From NCBI RefSeq assembly GCF_002846495.1, contig NZ_PJNE01000001.1, forward strand, positions 1,736,001 through 1,800,000: a stretch of 64,000 nucleotides of DNA, given 5' to 3'. Shown in pieces: positions 24,571 through 33,529 of this stretch (position 1 is the first letter of the stretch; every line of letters starts with the position of its first letter). This stretch comes from Phycicoccus duodecadis. GTDB lineage: Bacteria > Actinomycetota > Actinomycetes > Actinomycetales > Dermatophilaceae. A model generated the notes under the pieces. The model saw only the letters and a list, made by a program, of their open reading frames with translations. It made no database searches and was not told where the DNA came from. A program made the position numbers and the translations under genes.

Positions 24571-25308
24571 ATGCCCAGCCGCCAGACCGCCCCCGCCACG
24601 GCCATGACCCGGGCCGACGGGGGCCTCGTGCGCGTCCTCGTCGTCGACGACGAGCCCAACCTCACCGAGCTGCTCTCCATGGCCCTGCGCTACGAGGGGT
24701 GGGAGGTGCGCACCGCGGCCAGCGGCATCCAGGCCGTGCGCGCCGCCAAGGAGTTCGGCCCCGACGCCGTCGTGCTCGACATGATGCTGCCCGACTTCGA
24801 CGGGATGGAGGTGCTGCGCCGGATGCGCGCCGACGACCCCAACGTGCCCGTGCTGTTCCTCACGGCCAAGGACGCCGTCGAGGACCGCGTGGCCGGGCTG
24901 ACCGCCGGTGGCGACGACTACGTGACCAAGCCGTTCAGCCTCGAGGAGGTCGTGGCCCGGCTGCGGGCCCTCATGCGCCGCACCGCGGTCACGGCTGACG
25001 AGAGCGACTCCCTCCTGGTCGTCGGCGACCTCACCATGGACGAGGACAGCCACGAGGTCGCGCGCGGCGGCACCGAGATCCAGCTGACCGCCACCGAGTT
25101 CGAGCTCCTGCGCTACCTGATGCGCAACCCCAGGCGCGTCCTGTCCAAGGCCCAGATCCTCGACCGGGTGTGGAACTACGACTTCGGCGGCCAGGCCAAC
25201 GTCGTCGAGCTCTACATCTCCTACCTCCGCAAGAAGATCGACGTCGGCCGGGCCCCGATGATCCACACCATGCGCGGCGTGGGCTACGTCCTGAAGCCGG
25301 CCGAGTGA
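24571..25308 (+). CDS. OmpR-family response regulator
   Basis: A 245-residue two-component regulator. The receiver domain (about 20-135) has the acidic pair in VLVVDDEPN, the phospho-acceptor Asp70 in VVLDMMLPDFDGM, the Thr in LFLTAKDAV and the Lys in VTKPFSLEE. The C-terminal winged helix (about 150-243) has LTATEFELLRYLMRN and VVELYISYLRKKID. Its cognate kinase starts 5 bp downstream. No Shine-Dalgarno; CACACT lies 6 nt before the ATG, suggesting a leaderless mRNA. Confidence 0.95.
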   Translation: MPSRQTAPATAMTRADGGLVRVLVVDDEPNLTELLSMALRYEGWEVRTAASGIQAVRAAKEFGPDAVVLDMMLPDFDGMEVLRRMRADDPNVPVLFLTAKDAVEDRVAGLTAGGDDYVTKPFSLEEVVARLRALMRRTAVTADESDSLLVVGDLTMDEDSHEVARGGTEIQLTATEFELLRYLMRNPRRVLSKAQILDRVWNYDFGGQANVVELYISYLRKKIDVGRAPMIHTMRGVGYVLKPAE

Positions 25309-25312
25309 CACC

Positions 25313-26827
25313 GTGACCCCACGCCGCCACCTGGGCGCTGCGGTGCACCCGGCGCATCCGTCGCGCTGGACGCTGCGCACGAAGCTGCTCGCGTCGGTGC
25401 TGGCCCTCTTCACCGTCGTGATGCTGGCGACCAGCGCCCTGACGGTCTTCGAGACCCGGCGCTACCTCGAGGCCCAGCTGGCCCAGGACCTCCAGGGTGC
25501 CCTCGGCCGCGTGGGGGACCGCCGCGGCATCCCCGACCTCGACGCCGACGTCGACGGGCGGGTACCGCCGCCCGGTGTGCGCAACGGGGCCCCGGGCGGC
25601 GACAAGATCCTGCTGCTCGGGCTCACCGGCAAAGGGCAGGTCGCGACCGACCCGGGCAGCGGCACCCCGATGAACAGCGTGGTCCTGCGCGACGGCGACT
25701 ACGGGACCCTCGACGCCGGCCAGATCGCAACCGTCGCCGCGAGCCTCGAGGGACCGCAGACCGAGCGCGTCTCGCTCGGGTCGCAGGTGGGCGAGTACCT
25801 CATCACCGCCCGCACGGTCTCGGGCGGCGGCACCATCGTCGTCGGCGTCTCGACCTCCTCGGTCGACGAGCTGCTGGCGAAGCTGCTGGCGCTCGTGGTG
25901 GGCGGCACCGTCATCGGGCTGGTCCTGGTCGGGGCCGGCGGCGCAGTGGTCATCCGCCGCAGCCTGGCCCCGCTCGACCGCGTCGCCTCCACGGCCCGCC
26001 AGGTCTCGAACCTGCAGCTGGACTCGGGCGACGTGACCCTCGCGGTGCGGGTGCCCGAACGCGACGCCGACGGTCGCACCGAGGTGGGCCAGGTCGGCCG
26101 CGCCATCAACACCATGCTCGACGACGTCGAGTCGGCCCTCCAGGCCCGCCAGGAGAGCGAGATGCGGGTGCGGCAGTTCGTCGCCGACGCCTCGCACGAG
26201 CTGCGCACCCCGCTGGCCTCGATCCGCGGCTACGCCGAGCTGACCCGCCGCGAGCACGCCCCCGTGCCCCCGACCGTCACGCACGCCATCTCGCGGGTCG
26301 AGTCCGAGGCGCTGCGGATGCAGGAGCTGGTCGAGGACCTGCTGCTGCTGGCGCGGCTCGACTCGGGGCGGCCCCTCGAGCGCGAGGCCGTCGACCTCTC
26401 ACTGCTCGCGATGAACGCCGTCAGCGACGCGCATGCGGCCTCGCCCGACCACGCCTGGGAGCTCGACCTGCCCGACGAGCCGGTCGAGGTGACCGGCGAC
26501 GGAGCGCGGCTGCACCAGATCCTCGCCAACCTGCTGGCCAACGCCCGCACCCACACCCCGGCGGGCACCCGGGTCGTCACCCGGCTGCGACCCGAAGGCT
26601 CCCTCGTGCGCATCTCGGTGTCCGACAACGGCCCCGGCATCCCCGCCGACCTGCAGAAGAAGGTCTTCGAACGCTTCACCCGCGGTGACGACTCCCGCAG
26701 CCGGGCCCAGGGGTCGACCGGCCTCGGCCTCTCGATCGTCGCCGCTGTCGGGCACGCGCACGGCGGCCGGGTCGAGGTCAGCTCGCGCCCGGGCGACACC
26801 ACGTTCTCGGTGCTCCTACCCGCCTGA
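25313..26827 (+). CDS. Sensor histidine kinase
   Basis: A 504-residue membrane kinase with a GTG start. TM1 covers about 24-46 and TM2 about 190-214, with a roughly 145-residue extracellular sensor between them. A HAMP domain follows (about 215-275), then the H-box FVADASHELRTPLASIRGY with phospho-His295, N-box LANLLANARTHTP, G1 DNGPGIP and G2 GSTGLGLSIV. The sensor part has no recognised ligand motif. It is paired with the upstream OmpR-type regulator; layout resembles the mycobacterial TcrY/TrcS kind of kinases. Confidence 0.95.
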   Translation: MTPRRHLGAAVHPAHPSRWTLRTKLLASVLALFTVVMLATSALTVFETRRYLEAQLAQDLQGALGRVGDRRGIPDLDADVDGRVPPPGVRNGAPGGDKILLLGLTGKGQVATDPGSGTPMNSVVLRDGDYGTLDAGQIATVAASLEGPQTERVSLGSQVGEYLITARTVSGGGTIVVGVSTSSVDELLAKLLALVVGGTVIGLVLVGAGGAVVIRRSLAPLDRVASTARQVSNLQLDSGDVTLAVRVPERDADGRTEVGQVGRAINTMLDDVESALQARQESEMRVRQFVADASHELRTPLASIRGYAELTRREHAPVPPTVTHAISRVESEALRMQELVEDLLLLARLDSGRPLEREAVDLSLLAMNAVSDAHAASPDHAWELDLPDEPVEVTGDGARLHQILANLLANARTHTPAGTRVVTRLRPEGSLVRISVSDNGPGIPADLQKKVFERFTRGDDSRSRAQGSTGLGLSIVAAVGHAHGGRVEVSSRPGDTTFSVLLPA

Positions 26828-26848
26828 GGCCAGGCTCCCCAGTCGGGC

Positions 26849-27343
26849 TCAGGCCAGGGAGAGGCGAAAGGCCAGGAGCCGGATGCCGTCACGCGGCGAC
26901 CAGTCGCGCTCGGGGGTGCGGCCGAACCCCATCCGACCGTAGAGGCGGTGCGCGGCGGCCATCCCCTCCCCGCTCGACAGCGCGACTGCGGCCAGCCCCT
27001 CCGCCCGGGCCCGCTCGACGCACGCGTCGCTGAGCCGGCGGCCGACCCCTGCCCCGCGGGCCGCCGGCGACACCGCCAGCATCCGCACCTCGGCCTCCCC
27101 CGGCCCGCCGACCTCGGCGAAGGGCGTGCCCGGCCGCACGTAGGTCACGGTGCCGAGCAGCGTGCCGTCGTCGTCGACCGCCACCAGCAGCGTCGCCGCG
27201 CGGGCCCGCGCCGCGGCGTCGAGGAGGGTTGCGGCGTAGGGGTGCCCGGGGGTGATCTCGCCGTCGGCCGCGTACGCCGCCAGGGTCAGAGACCCCACGG
27301 CGTCGAGCTCGTCGGGGCGGGCCTCGCGGACGGTGACCGGCAT
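26849..27343 (-). CDS. GNAT family N-acetyltransferase
   Basis: A 164-residue acetyl-CoA-dependent transferase. Motif A is VRMLAVSPAARGAGVGRRLSDACVERA near residues 85-112, with the acetyl-CoA pyrophosphate loop RGAGVG. The N-terminus VTVREARPDELDAVGSLTLAAY and C-terminal HRLYGRMGFGRTPERDWSP are typical of the family. The acceptor is unknown. CAGGAT lies 6 nt before the ATG. It is convergent with the kinase and divergent to the glycosyltransferase. Confidence 0.88.
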   Translation of the reverse strand: MPVTVREARPDELDAVGSLTLAAYAADGEITPGHPYAATLLDAAARARAATLLVAVDDDGTLLGTVTYVRPGTPFAEVGGPGEAEVRMLAVSPAARGAGVGRRLSDACVERARAEGLAAVALSSGEGMAAAHRLYGRMGFGRTPERDWSPRDGIRLLAFRLSLA

Positions 27344-27429
27344 CCCCCCATCCTGCCGCCCCGCGCGTCACGTCGACCCGAAAGGGCGGGCACAGGTGGG
27401 CCACAGAGGCCGGCCCCACAGTGGGGGCC

Positions 27430-29397
27430 ATGGACACCGCGACCCTCCCGAGCCCGTCCCGCGACCACGGCTCGACCCCCCGCTCGGCCGACCGCGTCCG
27501 CCGTGCCCTGCGCGGCCCGGTGACCGACCCCGTGTGGGCCCGCGCGGGCCTCATCGCGCTGCTCGTGCTCACCGGTGCCGTCTACATCTACAACCTCACC
27601 GCGGGCGGCTGGGCCAACAGCTTCTACGCGGCCGCGGTGCAGGCCGGCAGCGTGTCGTGGAAGGCGTTCTTCTTCGGCAGCTTCGACGCGGGCAACGCCA
27701 TCACCGTCGACAAGCCCCCGGCCTCGCTCTGGCTGATGGCGCTGTCGGTGCGGCTGCTCGGGCTCAGCTCGTTCGCGATGCTCCTGCCGCAGGTGCTGAT
27801 AGGGGTCGGCACCGTGGGCGTGGTGCACGCGACCGTGCGGCGTCGCTTCGGGGCCGGCGCCGCTCTGCTCGCCGGGCTGTCCCTGGCGCTCACGCCGGTC
27901 GCGGTCCTGATGTTCCGGTTCAACAACCCCGACGCGCTGCTCACGCTTCTGATGGCGCTGGCGATCTGGGCGAGCCTGCGCGCGGTCGAGGCCGGTTCGG
28001 TCCGCTGGATCGCGCTGGCCGGCGTGTTCACCGGGCTCGGGTTCCTGACCAAGAGCCTGCAGGTGCTGCTGGTCGTCCCGGCCGTCGCCGTGGTGTGGCC
28101 GGTGTGCGCCGACGCCCCGGTGCGTCGCCGCCTCCTCGGCGGGTTGGCGTCGGCCGCGGCCTTCGTGGTGTCGGCGGGGTGGTGGGTGGCGGTCGTCGAG
28201 CTGATGCCCGCATCCCTGCGCCCCTACATCGATGGCAGCCAGACCAACTCCTTCCTCGAGCTGACCTTCGGCTACAACGGCCTGGGGCGGCTCGACGGCT
28301 CCGAGGTGGGCAAGGTCGGCGGTGGTGGCGGGCCGTTCTCGAGCGGCGTCGGCCTGTTCCGGATGTTCGACTCCTCGGCCGCCGGCCAGATCTCGTGGCT
28401 CCTGCCGGCCGCCCTGGTGATGCTCGTGGGTGGTGTCGCCCTGCGCGGCCGGACCCCGCGCACCGACCTGCGCCGCGCCACCTACCTGGCCACGGGCCTG
28501 TGGATGCTCACGACCGCCCTCGTCTTCTCGTACATGCAGGGGATCTTCCACGAGTACTACACCGTCGCCTTGGCGCCGCCGGTCGCCGCCCTCGTGGGGA
28601 TGGGCGCGGGCGAGGCCTGGCAGCGTCGCCGCAGCCTGCTGGGTGCGCTGGTCCTGGCGTCCGCCACCGGGGTCACGGCGGGCTGGTCCTTCGTGCTGCT
28701 CTCGCGGACCACGGCCTACGGCAGCGGGCTGCGCGTCGGGGTGCTGGCTGTCGGGCTCGCCGCCACCCTGTTGCTCCTGGTCGTGGGGCGGCTGCACCGC
28801 CGGGCCGTGCTGCCCGTCGCCGCGGCTGCGGTCGTCGCCGGGCTGGCGGGGCCGGCCGCGTACGACGCCACCACCCTCTCGACCGCCAACAGCGGCTCGA
28901 TCGTCACCGCCGGTCCATCCACCGGCGGCCCCGGCGGCGGTGCGCGCCCTGGCGGCGGCCCTCCCGGCGGCGGTTTCGGCGGCCCTCCCGGCGGCACCAC
29001 CACGGGAGCGGGCGGGATGCGCGGCCTGCTCGACGCCACGACCCCCGACGCCGCCGTCGTCGCGGCCCTGAAGGCCGGAGCCGCGCACTACACCTGGGTG
29101 GCGGCGGCCGTCGGGTCGCAGAACGCGGCCGGCCTCCAGCTCGCGACCCGGCTGCCGGTGATGGCGATCGGCGGCTTCAACGGCTCCGACCCCTCCCCGA
29201 CGCTGGCGCAGTTCCAGGAGTACGTGGCCCAGGGCCGCATCCACTACTTCGTGGCGGGGGGCGGCTTCCGCGGCCAGCAGGGCGGGTCGAACGCGGCGAG
29301 CGAGATCGACACCTGGGTCGGCCAGCACTACACGGCCGTGACCCTCGGCGGGCAGACGTTCTACGACCTCACCCAGCCGACCGAGGCCACCTCGTGA
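27430..29397 (+). CDS. GT39-type membrane glycosyltransferase
   Basis: A 655-residue polytopic glycosyltransferase of the ArnT/PMT-like family, which moves sugars from polyprenyl-phosphate donors to outer-face acceptors. The first exoplasmic loop after TM1 has GGWANSFYAAAVQAGS and GNAITVDKPPASLWLM with the catalytic-type Asp. About 11-12 membrane segments follow. A Gly/Pro-rich linker (about 498-535) joins a C-terminal outer domain of about 120 residues (YTWVAAAVGSQNAAGLQL, VMAIGGFNGSDPSPTLAQF). CACAGT lies 7 nt before the ATG. The GtrA gene overlaps its stop by 4 nt. Confidence 0.88.
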   Translation: MDTATLPSPSRDHGSTPRSADRVRRALRGPVTDPVWARAGLIALLVLTGAVYIYNLTAGGWANSFYAAAVQAGSVSWKAFFFGSFDAGNAITVDKPPASLWLMALSVRLLGLSSFAMLLPQVLIGVGTVGVVHATVRRRFGAGAALLAGLSLALTPVAVLMFRFNNPDALLTLLMALAIWASLRAVEAGSVRWIALAGVFTGLGFLTKSLQVLLVVPAVAVVWPVCADAPVRRRLLGGLASAAAFVVSAGWWVAVVELMPASLRPYIDGSQTNSFLELTFGYNGLGRLDGSEVGKVGGGGGPFSSGVGLFRMFDSSAAGQISWLLPAALVMLVGGVALRGRTPRTDLRRATYLATGLWMLTTALVFSYMQGIFHEYYTVALAPPVAALVGMGAGEAWQRRRSLLGALVLASATGVTAGWSFVLLSRTTAYGSGLRVGVLAVGLAATLLLLVVGRLHRRAVLPVAAAAVVAGLAGPAAYDATTLSTANSGSIVTAGPSTGGPGGGARPGGGPPGGGFGGPPGGTTTGAGGMRGLLDATTPDAAVVAALKAGAAHYTWVAAAVGSQNAAGLQLATRLPVMAIGGFNGSDPSPTLAQFQEYVAQGRIHYFVAGGGFRGQQGGSNAASEIDTWVGQHYTAVTLGGQTFYDLTQPTEATS

Positions 29398-29933
29398 CCT
29401 GGCCGCGCAGCACCGTCGCCACCGGCCAAGCCCTCGCCCGCCGGTGGCGCGGGGTGGGCGCGGAGGTCGTGACGTTCGCGGTCATCGGGGTCGCCAGCAC
29501 CGTGGTGCACCTGGGCGGCTTCGTCCTCCTCCGACAGGTCACCGAGCCGCAGGCCGCGAACTCGGTGGCACTGCTGGTCGCGGCGGTCGCCAACACGGGG
29601 GCCAACCGGCGTTGGACGTTCGGCATCCGCGGGCGCGCCGGCGCGGCGCGCCATCAGCTCCAGGGCCTGTTGGTCTTCGCCCTGACGCTGGGGATGACCT
29701 CGAGCGGCCTGTGGCTGTTGGGCGCCGAGGCCCCGGGCGCGCCGACCTGGGCCGAGACCGTCGTCGTGGCGTGCACCACCGTCGCCGCCACCGCCCTGAA
29801 GTACGCGGCGATGCGGTGGTGGGTGTTCGCGCCGCGCCGCGCCGGGTCGGGCCGAAACGGCCGGGGTCAGAGCTCGACGAGCGCGAACGACCCGTCGGCG
29901 TCCTCGAACAGCACGGCCCCGGTCCACTCGTAG
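29394..29933 (+). CDS. GtrA-like membrane protein
   Basis: A 179-residue GtrA/DPMS-type protein with a GTG start and four hydrophobic segments (FAVIGVASTVVHLGGFVLL, SVALLVAAVANTGANRRWTF, LLVFALTLGMTSSGLWLLG, VVVACTTVAATALKYAAMRWWVF). GtrA proteins are thought to flip or support polyprenyl-linked sugars, fitting the coupled GT39 gene (4-nt overlap). The tail after about 155 is Ser/Asn-rich and overlaps the convergent downstream gene by 67 bp, so the true stop may be worth checking. Confidence 0.85.
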   Translation: MTWPRSTVATGQALARRWRGVGAEVVTFAVIGVASTVVHLGGFVLLRQVTEPQAANSVALLVAAVANTGANRRWTFGIRGRAGAARHQLQGLLVFALTLGMTSSGLWLLGAEAPGAPTWAETVVVACTTVAATALKYAAMRWWVFAPRRAGSGRNGRGQSSTSANDPSASSNSTAPVHS

Positions 29934-30439
29934 CCGTCGAGGGTGCCGTGGCACACCACCACCGTCGAGGGCTCGATGAGCGCGGTGTCGGGGCAGCTGA
30001 TGTCGGCGGCGTAGCCGTAGTCGTCCTCGAGGTCCTGGAGCAGCCGGGCCAGCCGGTCACCACCCAGGCCGCCACCGTCGCTGATCCCGGGGATGGTGCC
30101 GCGGATGGTCTCGTAGGACCCGCCGTCCGACATCCCGCCGCCGCCCAGCACCGTCATCCCGAAGGTCACGAGCGAGAGCAGCAGCGCCAGCCCGCCGGCC
30201 ACCGCGCCCGCGATGCCCCAGCCCATCGTCGTCCCGGCCTTCTCACGGGCCGCGACCACGGCGGGGTCGACTCCCGACGGCGGCACCATCGGCCAGGCCG
30301 TGGCGGGCGCGACGGGTGCGGCCGGGGCCGCCGGGAACGCCGTGGAGGGCGGCTGCGGGAAGGGTGCGGGCGACGGCGTGGAGGCGTCGGCGGGCGGTGG
30401 GGTGTCGGCCGGGGGTCCCCCGTGCGGTGCGGTCGTCAC
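29867..30439 (-). CDS. DUF4333-like membrane-anchored protein
   Basis: A 190-residue protein with a GTG start. It has a Pro-rich N-terminus to about 65, one membrane segment (GIAGAVAGGLALLLSLVTFGMTVL, about 75-98) and an outer domain. The end, ADISCPDTALIEPSTVVVC followed by HGTLDGYEWTGAVLFE, has the two cysteines and strand pattern of DUF4333. Function unknown. CACACT sits 6 nt before the GTG, as for the response regulator at 24571, suggesting leaderless expression. Confidence 0.7.
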   Translation of the reverse strand: MTTAPHGGPPADTPPPADASTPSPAPFPQPPSTAFPAAPAAPVAPATAWPMVPPSGVDPAVVAAREKAGTTMGWGIAGAVAGGLALLLSLVTFGMTVLGGGGMSDGGSYETIRGTIPGISDGGGLGGDRLARLLQDLEDDYGYAADISCPDTALIEPSTVVVCHGTLDGYEWTGAVLFEDADGSFALVEL

Positions 30440-30585
30440 GGCGGGAGTGTGCCACCCGGGCCGGCTCCGCGTCCTGCGTTCGCGGGGGCGCGCCGGACGG
30501 CCGGCGGGCGACCCGGGGTCCGATGAGACCCGCGGTGACCTGTTTTGCCCGGCGACCCGACCGACGGATACCCTGTGCAGGCGTT

Positions 30586-30675
30586 GGAGGCGTCGCCTAG
30601 TCCGGTCTATGGCGCCGCACTGCTAATGCGGTTTGGGTCTCAAGCCCATCGAGGGTTCAAATCCCTCCGCCTCCG
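30586..30675 (+). tRNA. tRNA-Ser(GCT)
   Basis: 90 nt with a long variable arm. The acceptor GGAGGCG pairs with CGCCTCC, the anticodon stem CCGCA/TGCGG carries loop CTGCTAA with anticodon GCT, and the T loop is GGTTCAAATCC. CCA is not encoded. Confidence 0.95.
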
Positions 30676-30677
30676 CC

Positions 30678-30720
30678 CATGGAACCCCCCGGGAGCTTGC
30701 GACCGGGGGGTTTTCCATGG
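30678..30720 (+). terminator. Terminator of tRNA-Ser
   Basis: A long stem directly after the tRNA: CCATGGAA plus CCCCCCGG pairs with CCGGGGGG plus TTTTCCATGG around a 10-nt loop. The plus strand has TTTT right after the GC stem, as in a classic intrinsic terminator. Confidence 0.85.
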
Positions 30721-30793
30721 GCGGACGCAGAGGGATGCCGGGCGGCGTCCCTCCGCCGACCCCAGCCGGGCGGCGTAGCCACCGAACGACGGA

Positions 30794-30831
30794 GGGAGCC
30801 CTCGGGGGGCCCAGTGTCCCCGAGGGCTCCC
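30794..30831 (-). terminator. Terminator of the SDR/ABC operon
   Basis: A perfect 14-bp stem (30794-30807 with 30818-30831, GGGAGCCCTCGGGG and its complement) with a 10-nt loop lies 41 nt beyond the SDR stop on the minus strand. No T tract. Confidence 0.65.
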
Positions 30832-30872
30832 GGCCCTTCCTCCGCGCCGGCCATGCACGGCCGGCCACGTGG

Positions 30873-31616
30873 TCAGTGCTTCTCGGCCAGGCTCCACATC
30901 GTCCAGAGCTCGGTGCGCATCCGGCGCGGCTGCTGCAACGTGTGCAGCACGGCGCCGGCGATGTCACCGGGCTCCATGAACGGCCCGGAGGCCGGGTCGC
31001 CGTCACCGAAGCGCCCGTCGGCGGCCGCGAAGGCGGTGTTCACGCCCGCCGGCGCGATGACGGTGGTGCGGATGCCCTCGCCGCGCAGCTCGCGGTCGAG
31101 GGCGTAGCCGAGGTTGATCTGGGCGCCCTTGGTGGCCGCGTAGACCGCCTCCTGGCCGCCCCCGATCAGAAGGCCGGCCACCGAGCCGAGGATGACGACG
31201 TCGCCACCGTCGCCCTGGGCCCGGAAGCAGCGCACCGCCGCGCGCGCCAGCCACACCGTGCCCTTGACGTTGACGTCGACCATGAGGGAGATCTGGTCGG
31301 CGCTCATGTCGAGGACGCCGCCGTAGAACCCCACGGCCGCGTTGGCCACCACGGAGTCGACGCGACCGAACGCATCGACCCCGGCCGCCACGAGGGTCTG
31401 CGCCGTCGCCTCGTCGCGCACGTCACCGATGACCGGGACGACCCGCTCGGGCCCGAGCTCGTCGACCAGCGGGGTCAGGGCGTCGGCCCGCACGTCGCCG
31501 GCGACGACGCGCGCCCCGGCCTCGACCGCCAGCCGCACGGTGGCACCGCCGATGCCGCCGCCGGCGCCGGTGACCACGACCACCGTGCCCGTCAGGTCAC
31601 GCGTGGGCGCCGGCAT
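30873..31616 (-). CDS. SDR family oxidoreductase of the polyol operon
   Basis: A 247-residue short-chain dehydrogenase with cofactor loop VVVTGAGGGIGGATV near residue 13, an Asp after beta-2 (VVAGDVRAD) that favours NAD(H), ANAAVGFYG, and catalytic Ser-Tyr-Lys in ILGSVAGL and AVYAATKGAQ. It lies 49 bp behind two sugar/polyol ABC permease genes on the same strand, so it could be a polyol (sorbitol or arabitol) dehydrogenase. The C-terminus PRRMRTELWTMWSL is typical of a common actinobacterial SDR subgroup of undefined substrate. Confidence 0.82.
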   Translation of the reverse strand: MPAPTRDLTGTVVVVTGAGGGIGGATVRLAVEAGARVVAGDVRADALTPLVDELGPERVVPVIGDVRDEATAQTLVAAGVDAFGRVDSVVANAAVGFYGGVLDMSADQISLMVDVNVKGTVWLARAAVRCFRAQGDGGDVVILGSVAGLLIGGGQEAVYAATKGAQINLGYALDRELRGEGIRTTVIAPAGVNTAFAAADGRFGDGDPASGPFMEPGDIAGAVLHTLQQPRRMRTELWTMWSLAEKH

Positions 31617-31665
31617 CAGGCCACCCCACCGAAGGGCGAGCGGGCCGTACCCGCCAGGGCGCCGG

Positions 31666-32481
31666 TCACTTGATCGCTCCCATCGACAGGCCGCGCACGA
31701 GCTGCTTCTGCGCGACCCACCCGGCGACGATCACCGGCAGCGCGGCGATGGTCGACGCGGCCGACAGCACGGCGAGGAACTGCCCGCGCCCGTCGACGAA
31801 GGAGCCGAGGAACGGCGGGGTGGTGCGGGCCGCCGACGAGGTCAGCAGGGTCGCCAGGAAGTACTCGTTCCAGCTGAAGATGAAGCAGATCAGCGCGGCG
31901 GCGGCGACCCCGGGCAGCACCAGCGGCAGTACGATCCGCACGATCTCGCGGAACAGCCCCGCTCCGTCGACCCGGCAGGCCTCGACGATCTCGAACGGCA
32001 CCTCGAGGAAGAACGAGCGCATCATCCAGACCGTCACCGGCAGGTTGACGCCCGCGTAGATGACCGCCAGCACGTTGATGTTGTCGAGCAGCCCGAGCGT
32101 CTTGAGGATCATGAACAACGGCAGCACCACGGCGGCCAGCGGCATGAACCGCGTGGAGATGAAGAACGACAGCGCCCCCTCGACGTTCTTCACCCGGCGG
32201 ATCGAGAGCGCGTAGGCGGCGGGGATGGCGAGCAGCACGGCGATCACAGTGGCCGTGATGGAGGCGGTCAGCGAGTTGATGAGGTAGCCCTGCATCCCCC
32301 GGTCGAAGGCGGCCCGGAACCCGTCGAGGGTGGGCGAGAAGAACAGCTTCGGGGTGACCGACGACGCGTCGGACTCCGGCTTGAAGCCGTTGAGGAACAT
32401 CCAGAACACCGGGAAGAAGAAGACGAGCACGAGCACCCAGGTGAGCACCGTGACGAGGTTGCCCTTGGTCCTGCTGGTCAT
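31666..32481 (-). CDS. Carbohydrate ABC transporter permease (MalG-like)
   Basis: A 271-residue inner-membrane permease with six hydrophobic segments. The coupling-helix EAA motif that docks the ATPase is EIVEACRVDGAGLFREIVRIVLPLVLPG near 190. The start overlaps the stop of the upstream permease by 4 nt. With its partner and the binding protein it matches polyol (sorbitol/mannitol) importers of the SmoFG kind. No ATPase gene is in the operon; such systems in actinobacteria often share a distant MsiK-type ATPase. Confidence 0.9.
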   Translation of the reverse strand: MTSRTKGNLVTVLTWVLVLVFFFPVFWMFLNGFKPESDASSVTPKLFFSPTLDGFRAAFDRGMQGYLINSLTASITATVIAVLLAIPAAYALSIRRVKNVEGALSFFISTRFMPLAAVVLPLFMILKTLGLLDNINVLAVIYAGVNLPVTVWMMRSFFLEVPFEIVEACRVDGAGLFREIVRIVLPLVLPGVAAAALICFIFSWNEYFLATLLTSSAARTTPPFLGSFVDGRGQFLAVLSAASTIAALPVIVAGWVAQKQLVRGLSMGAIK

Positions 32482-33410
32482 CGCGAACCTCCTGCCATGA
32501 AGACCTTGAAGAGGGTGCGCAGGGCCACCGTCGCCACGATGATCGTGAGGACGACGGTCACGACGCCGTACGCCGCGGCCTCCCCGACGTCGAGCCCGAT
32601 GAAGGCCCGCTCGTAGAGCAGGTACGCGAGGGTCTTGGTGCCGCCGGTGCCCTTGGTGAGGATGGCCACCGGGTCGAAGACCTGGATGATGATGACGGCC
32701 CCGAGCAGCACACCGATCTCGACGTACATCCGCAGGTGCGGCAGCGTGATCCAGGTGAAGGTGCGCCAGGTCCCGGCCCCGTCGACCTGCGCGGCCTCGA
32801 GGATGCCCTTGTCCTGGCCCTGGAGCCCGGCCAGCAGGATCAGCATCATGAACGGGGTGAACTGCCAGGTCAGCACGATCACGACCGCCAGCAGCGGGTG
32901 CTCGGTCGACCACGACACCACCGGCAGGTGCAGGCTGCGCGAGACCCAGTTGAGGATGCCGATGTTGGTGTCGAACATCGAGTACTTCCAGATGAGCGCG
33001 GCCGCGGCCGGCATCACGAGGAAGGGCGTGATCATCAGCGTGCGGGCCACCGCCCGGCCCGGGAACTGCCGGTCCAGCAGCAGGGCGAACAGCAGCCCGA
33101 AGAGCAGCGACATGATCACCGAGAACGCCGTGATGAGCACGGTCGCGACGATGGACGGCCACAGTGCGCCCGAACTGAGGGCGGTGACGTAGTTGTCGAC
33201 CCCGGTGAAGCCGCGGTCCTTCGGGTAGAGCAGGTTCCACTTGATCATCGAGAAGCCGATGGTCACGAGGAACGGGATCTGGGTGAGCAGGATGAGGAAG
33301 ATGACGGCAGGGGCCAGCAGCCCTCGCGCCGAGCGGAACTCGCCCTTCTTCACCCTCCGGACGTCGGTGGCGGTCTTGGCCTCCACCGTGTCGACATCGG
33401 TTACGGACAT
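32478..33410 (-). CDS. Sugar ABC transporter permease (MalF-like)
   Basis: A 310-residue permease with six membrane segments and an N-terminal cytoplasmic stretch of about 40 residues. The EAA motif is ILEAAQVDGAGTWRTFTWITLPHL near 215. A YPKDRGFTGVDNYV loop after TM1 is typical of the MalF side of polyol transporters. It overlaps the MalG-like gene by 4 nt and is separated from the binding-protein gene by a 119-bp gap holding a strong stem-loop. Confidence 0.9.
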   Translation of the reverse strand: MSVTDVDTVEAKTATDVRRVKKGEFRSARGLLAPAVIFLILLTQIPFLVTIGFSMIKWNLLYPKDRGFTGVDNYVTALSSGALWPSIVATVLITAFSVIMSLLFGLLFALLLDRQFPGRAVARTLMITPFLVMPAAAALIWKYSMFDTNIGILNWVSRSLHLPVVSWSTEHPLLAVVIVLTWQFTPFMMLILLAGLQGQDKGILEAAQVDGAGTWRTFTWITLPHLRMYVEIGVLLGAVIIIQVFDPVAILTKGTGGTKTLAYLLYERAFIGLDVGEAAAYGVVTVVLTIIVATVALRTLFKVFMAGGSR

Positions 33411-33442
33411 CTGGGCACTCCCTTGTGCGTCCTGGTGCGGAT

Positions 33443-33485
33443 GCGGTGTCGGAGCCGGCGGGAACCGTGCCGGCCCCGACACCGC
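33443..33485 (-). terminator. Intercistronic stem-loop
   Basis: The stem GCGGTGTCGG-A-GCCGGC pairs with GCCGGC-C-CCGACACCGC (16 pairs with one mismatch, 9-nt loop) between the binding-protein gene and the first permease gene. Such hairpins usually stabilise the upstream message or partly terminate, giving more binding protein than permease. Confidence 0.6.
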
Positions 33486-33529
33486 GGCTGCTGCGCCCCG
33501 GGTGTTGGGTGCTCACCCGGGGTGCGGCG

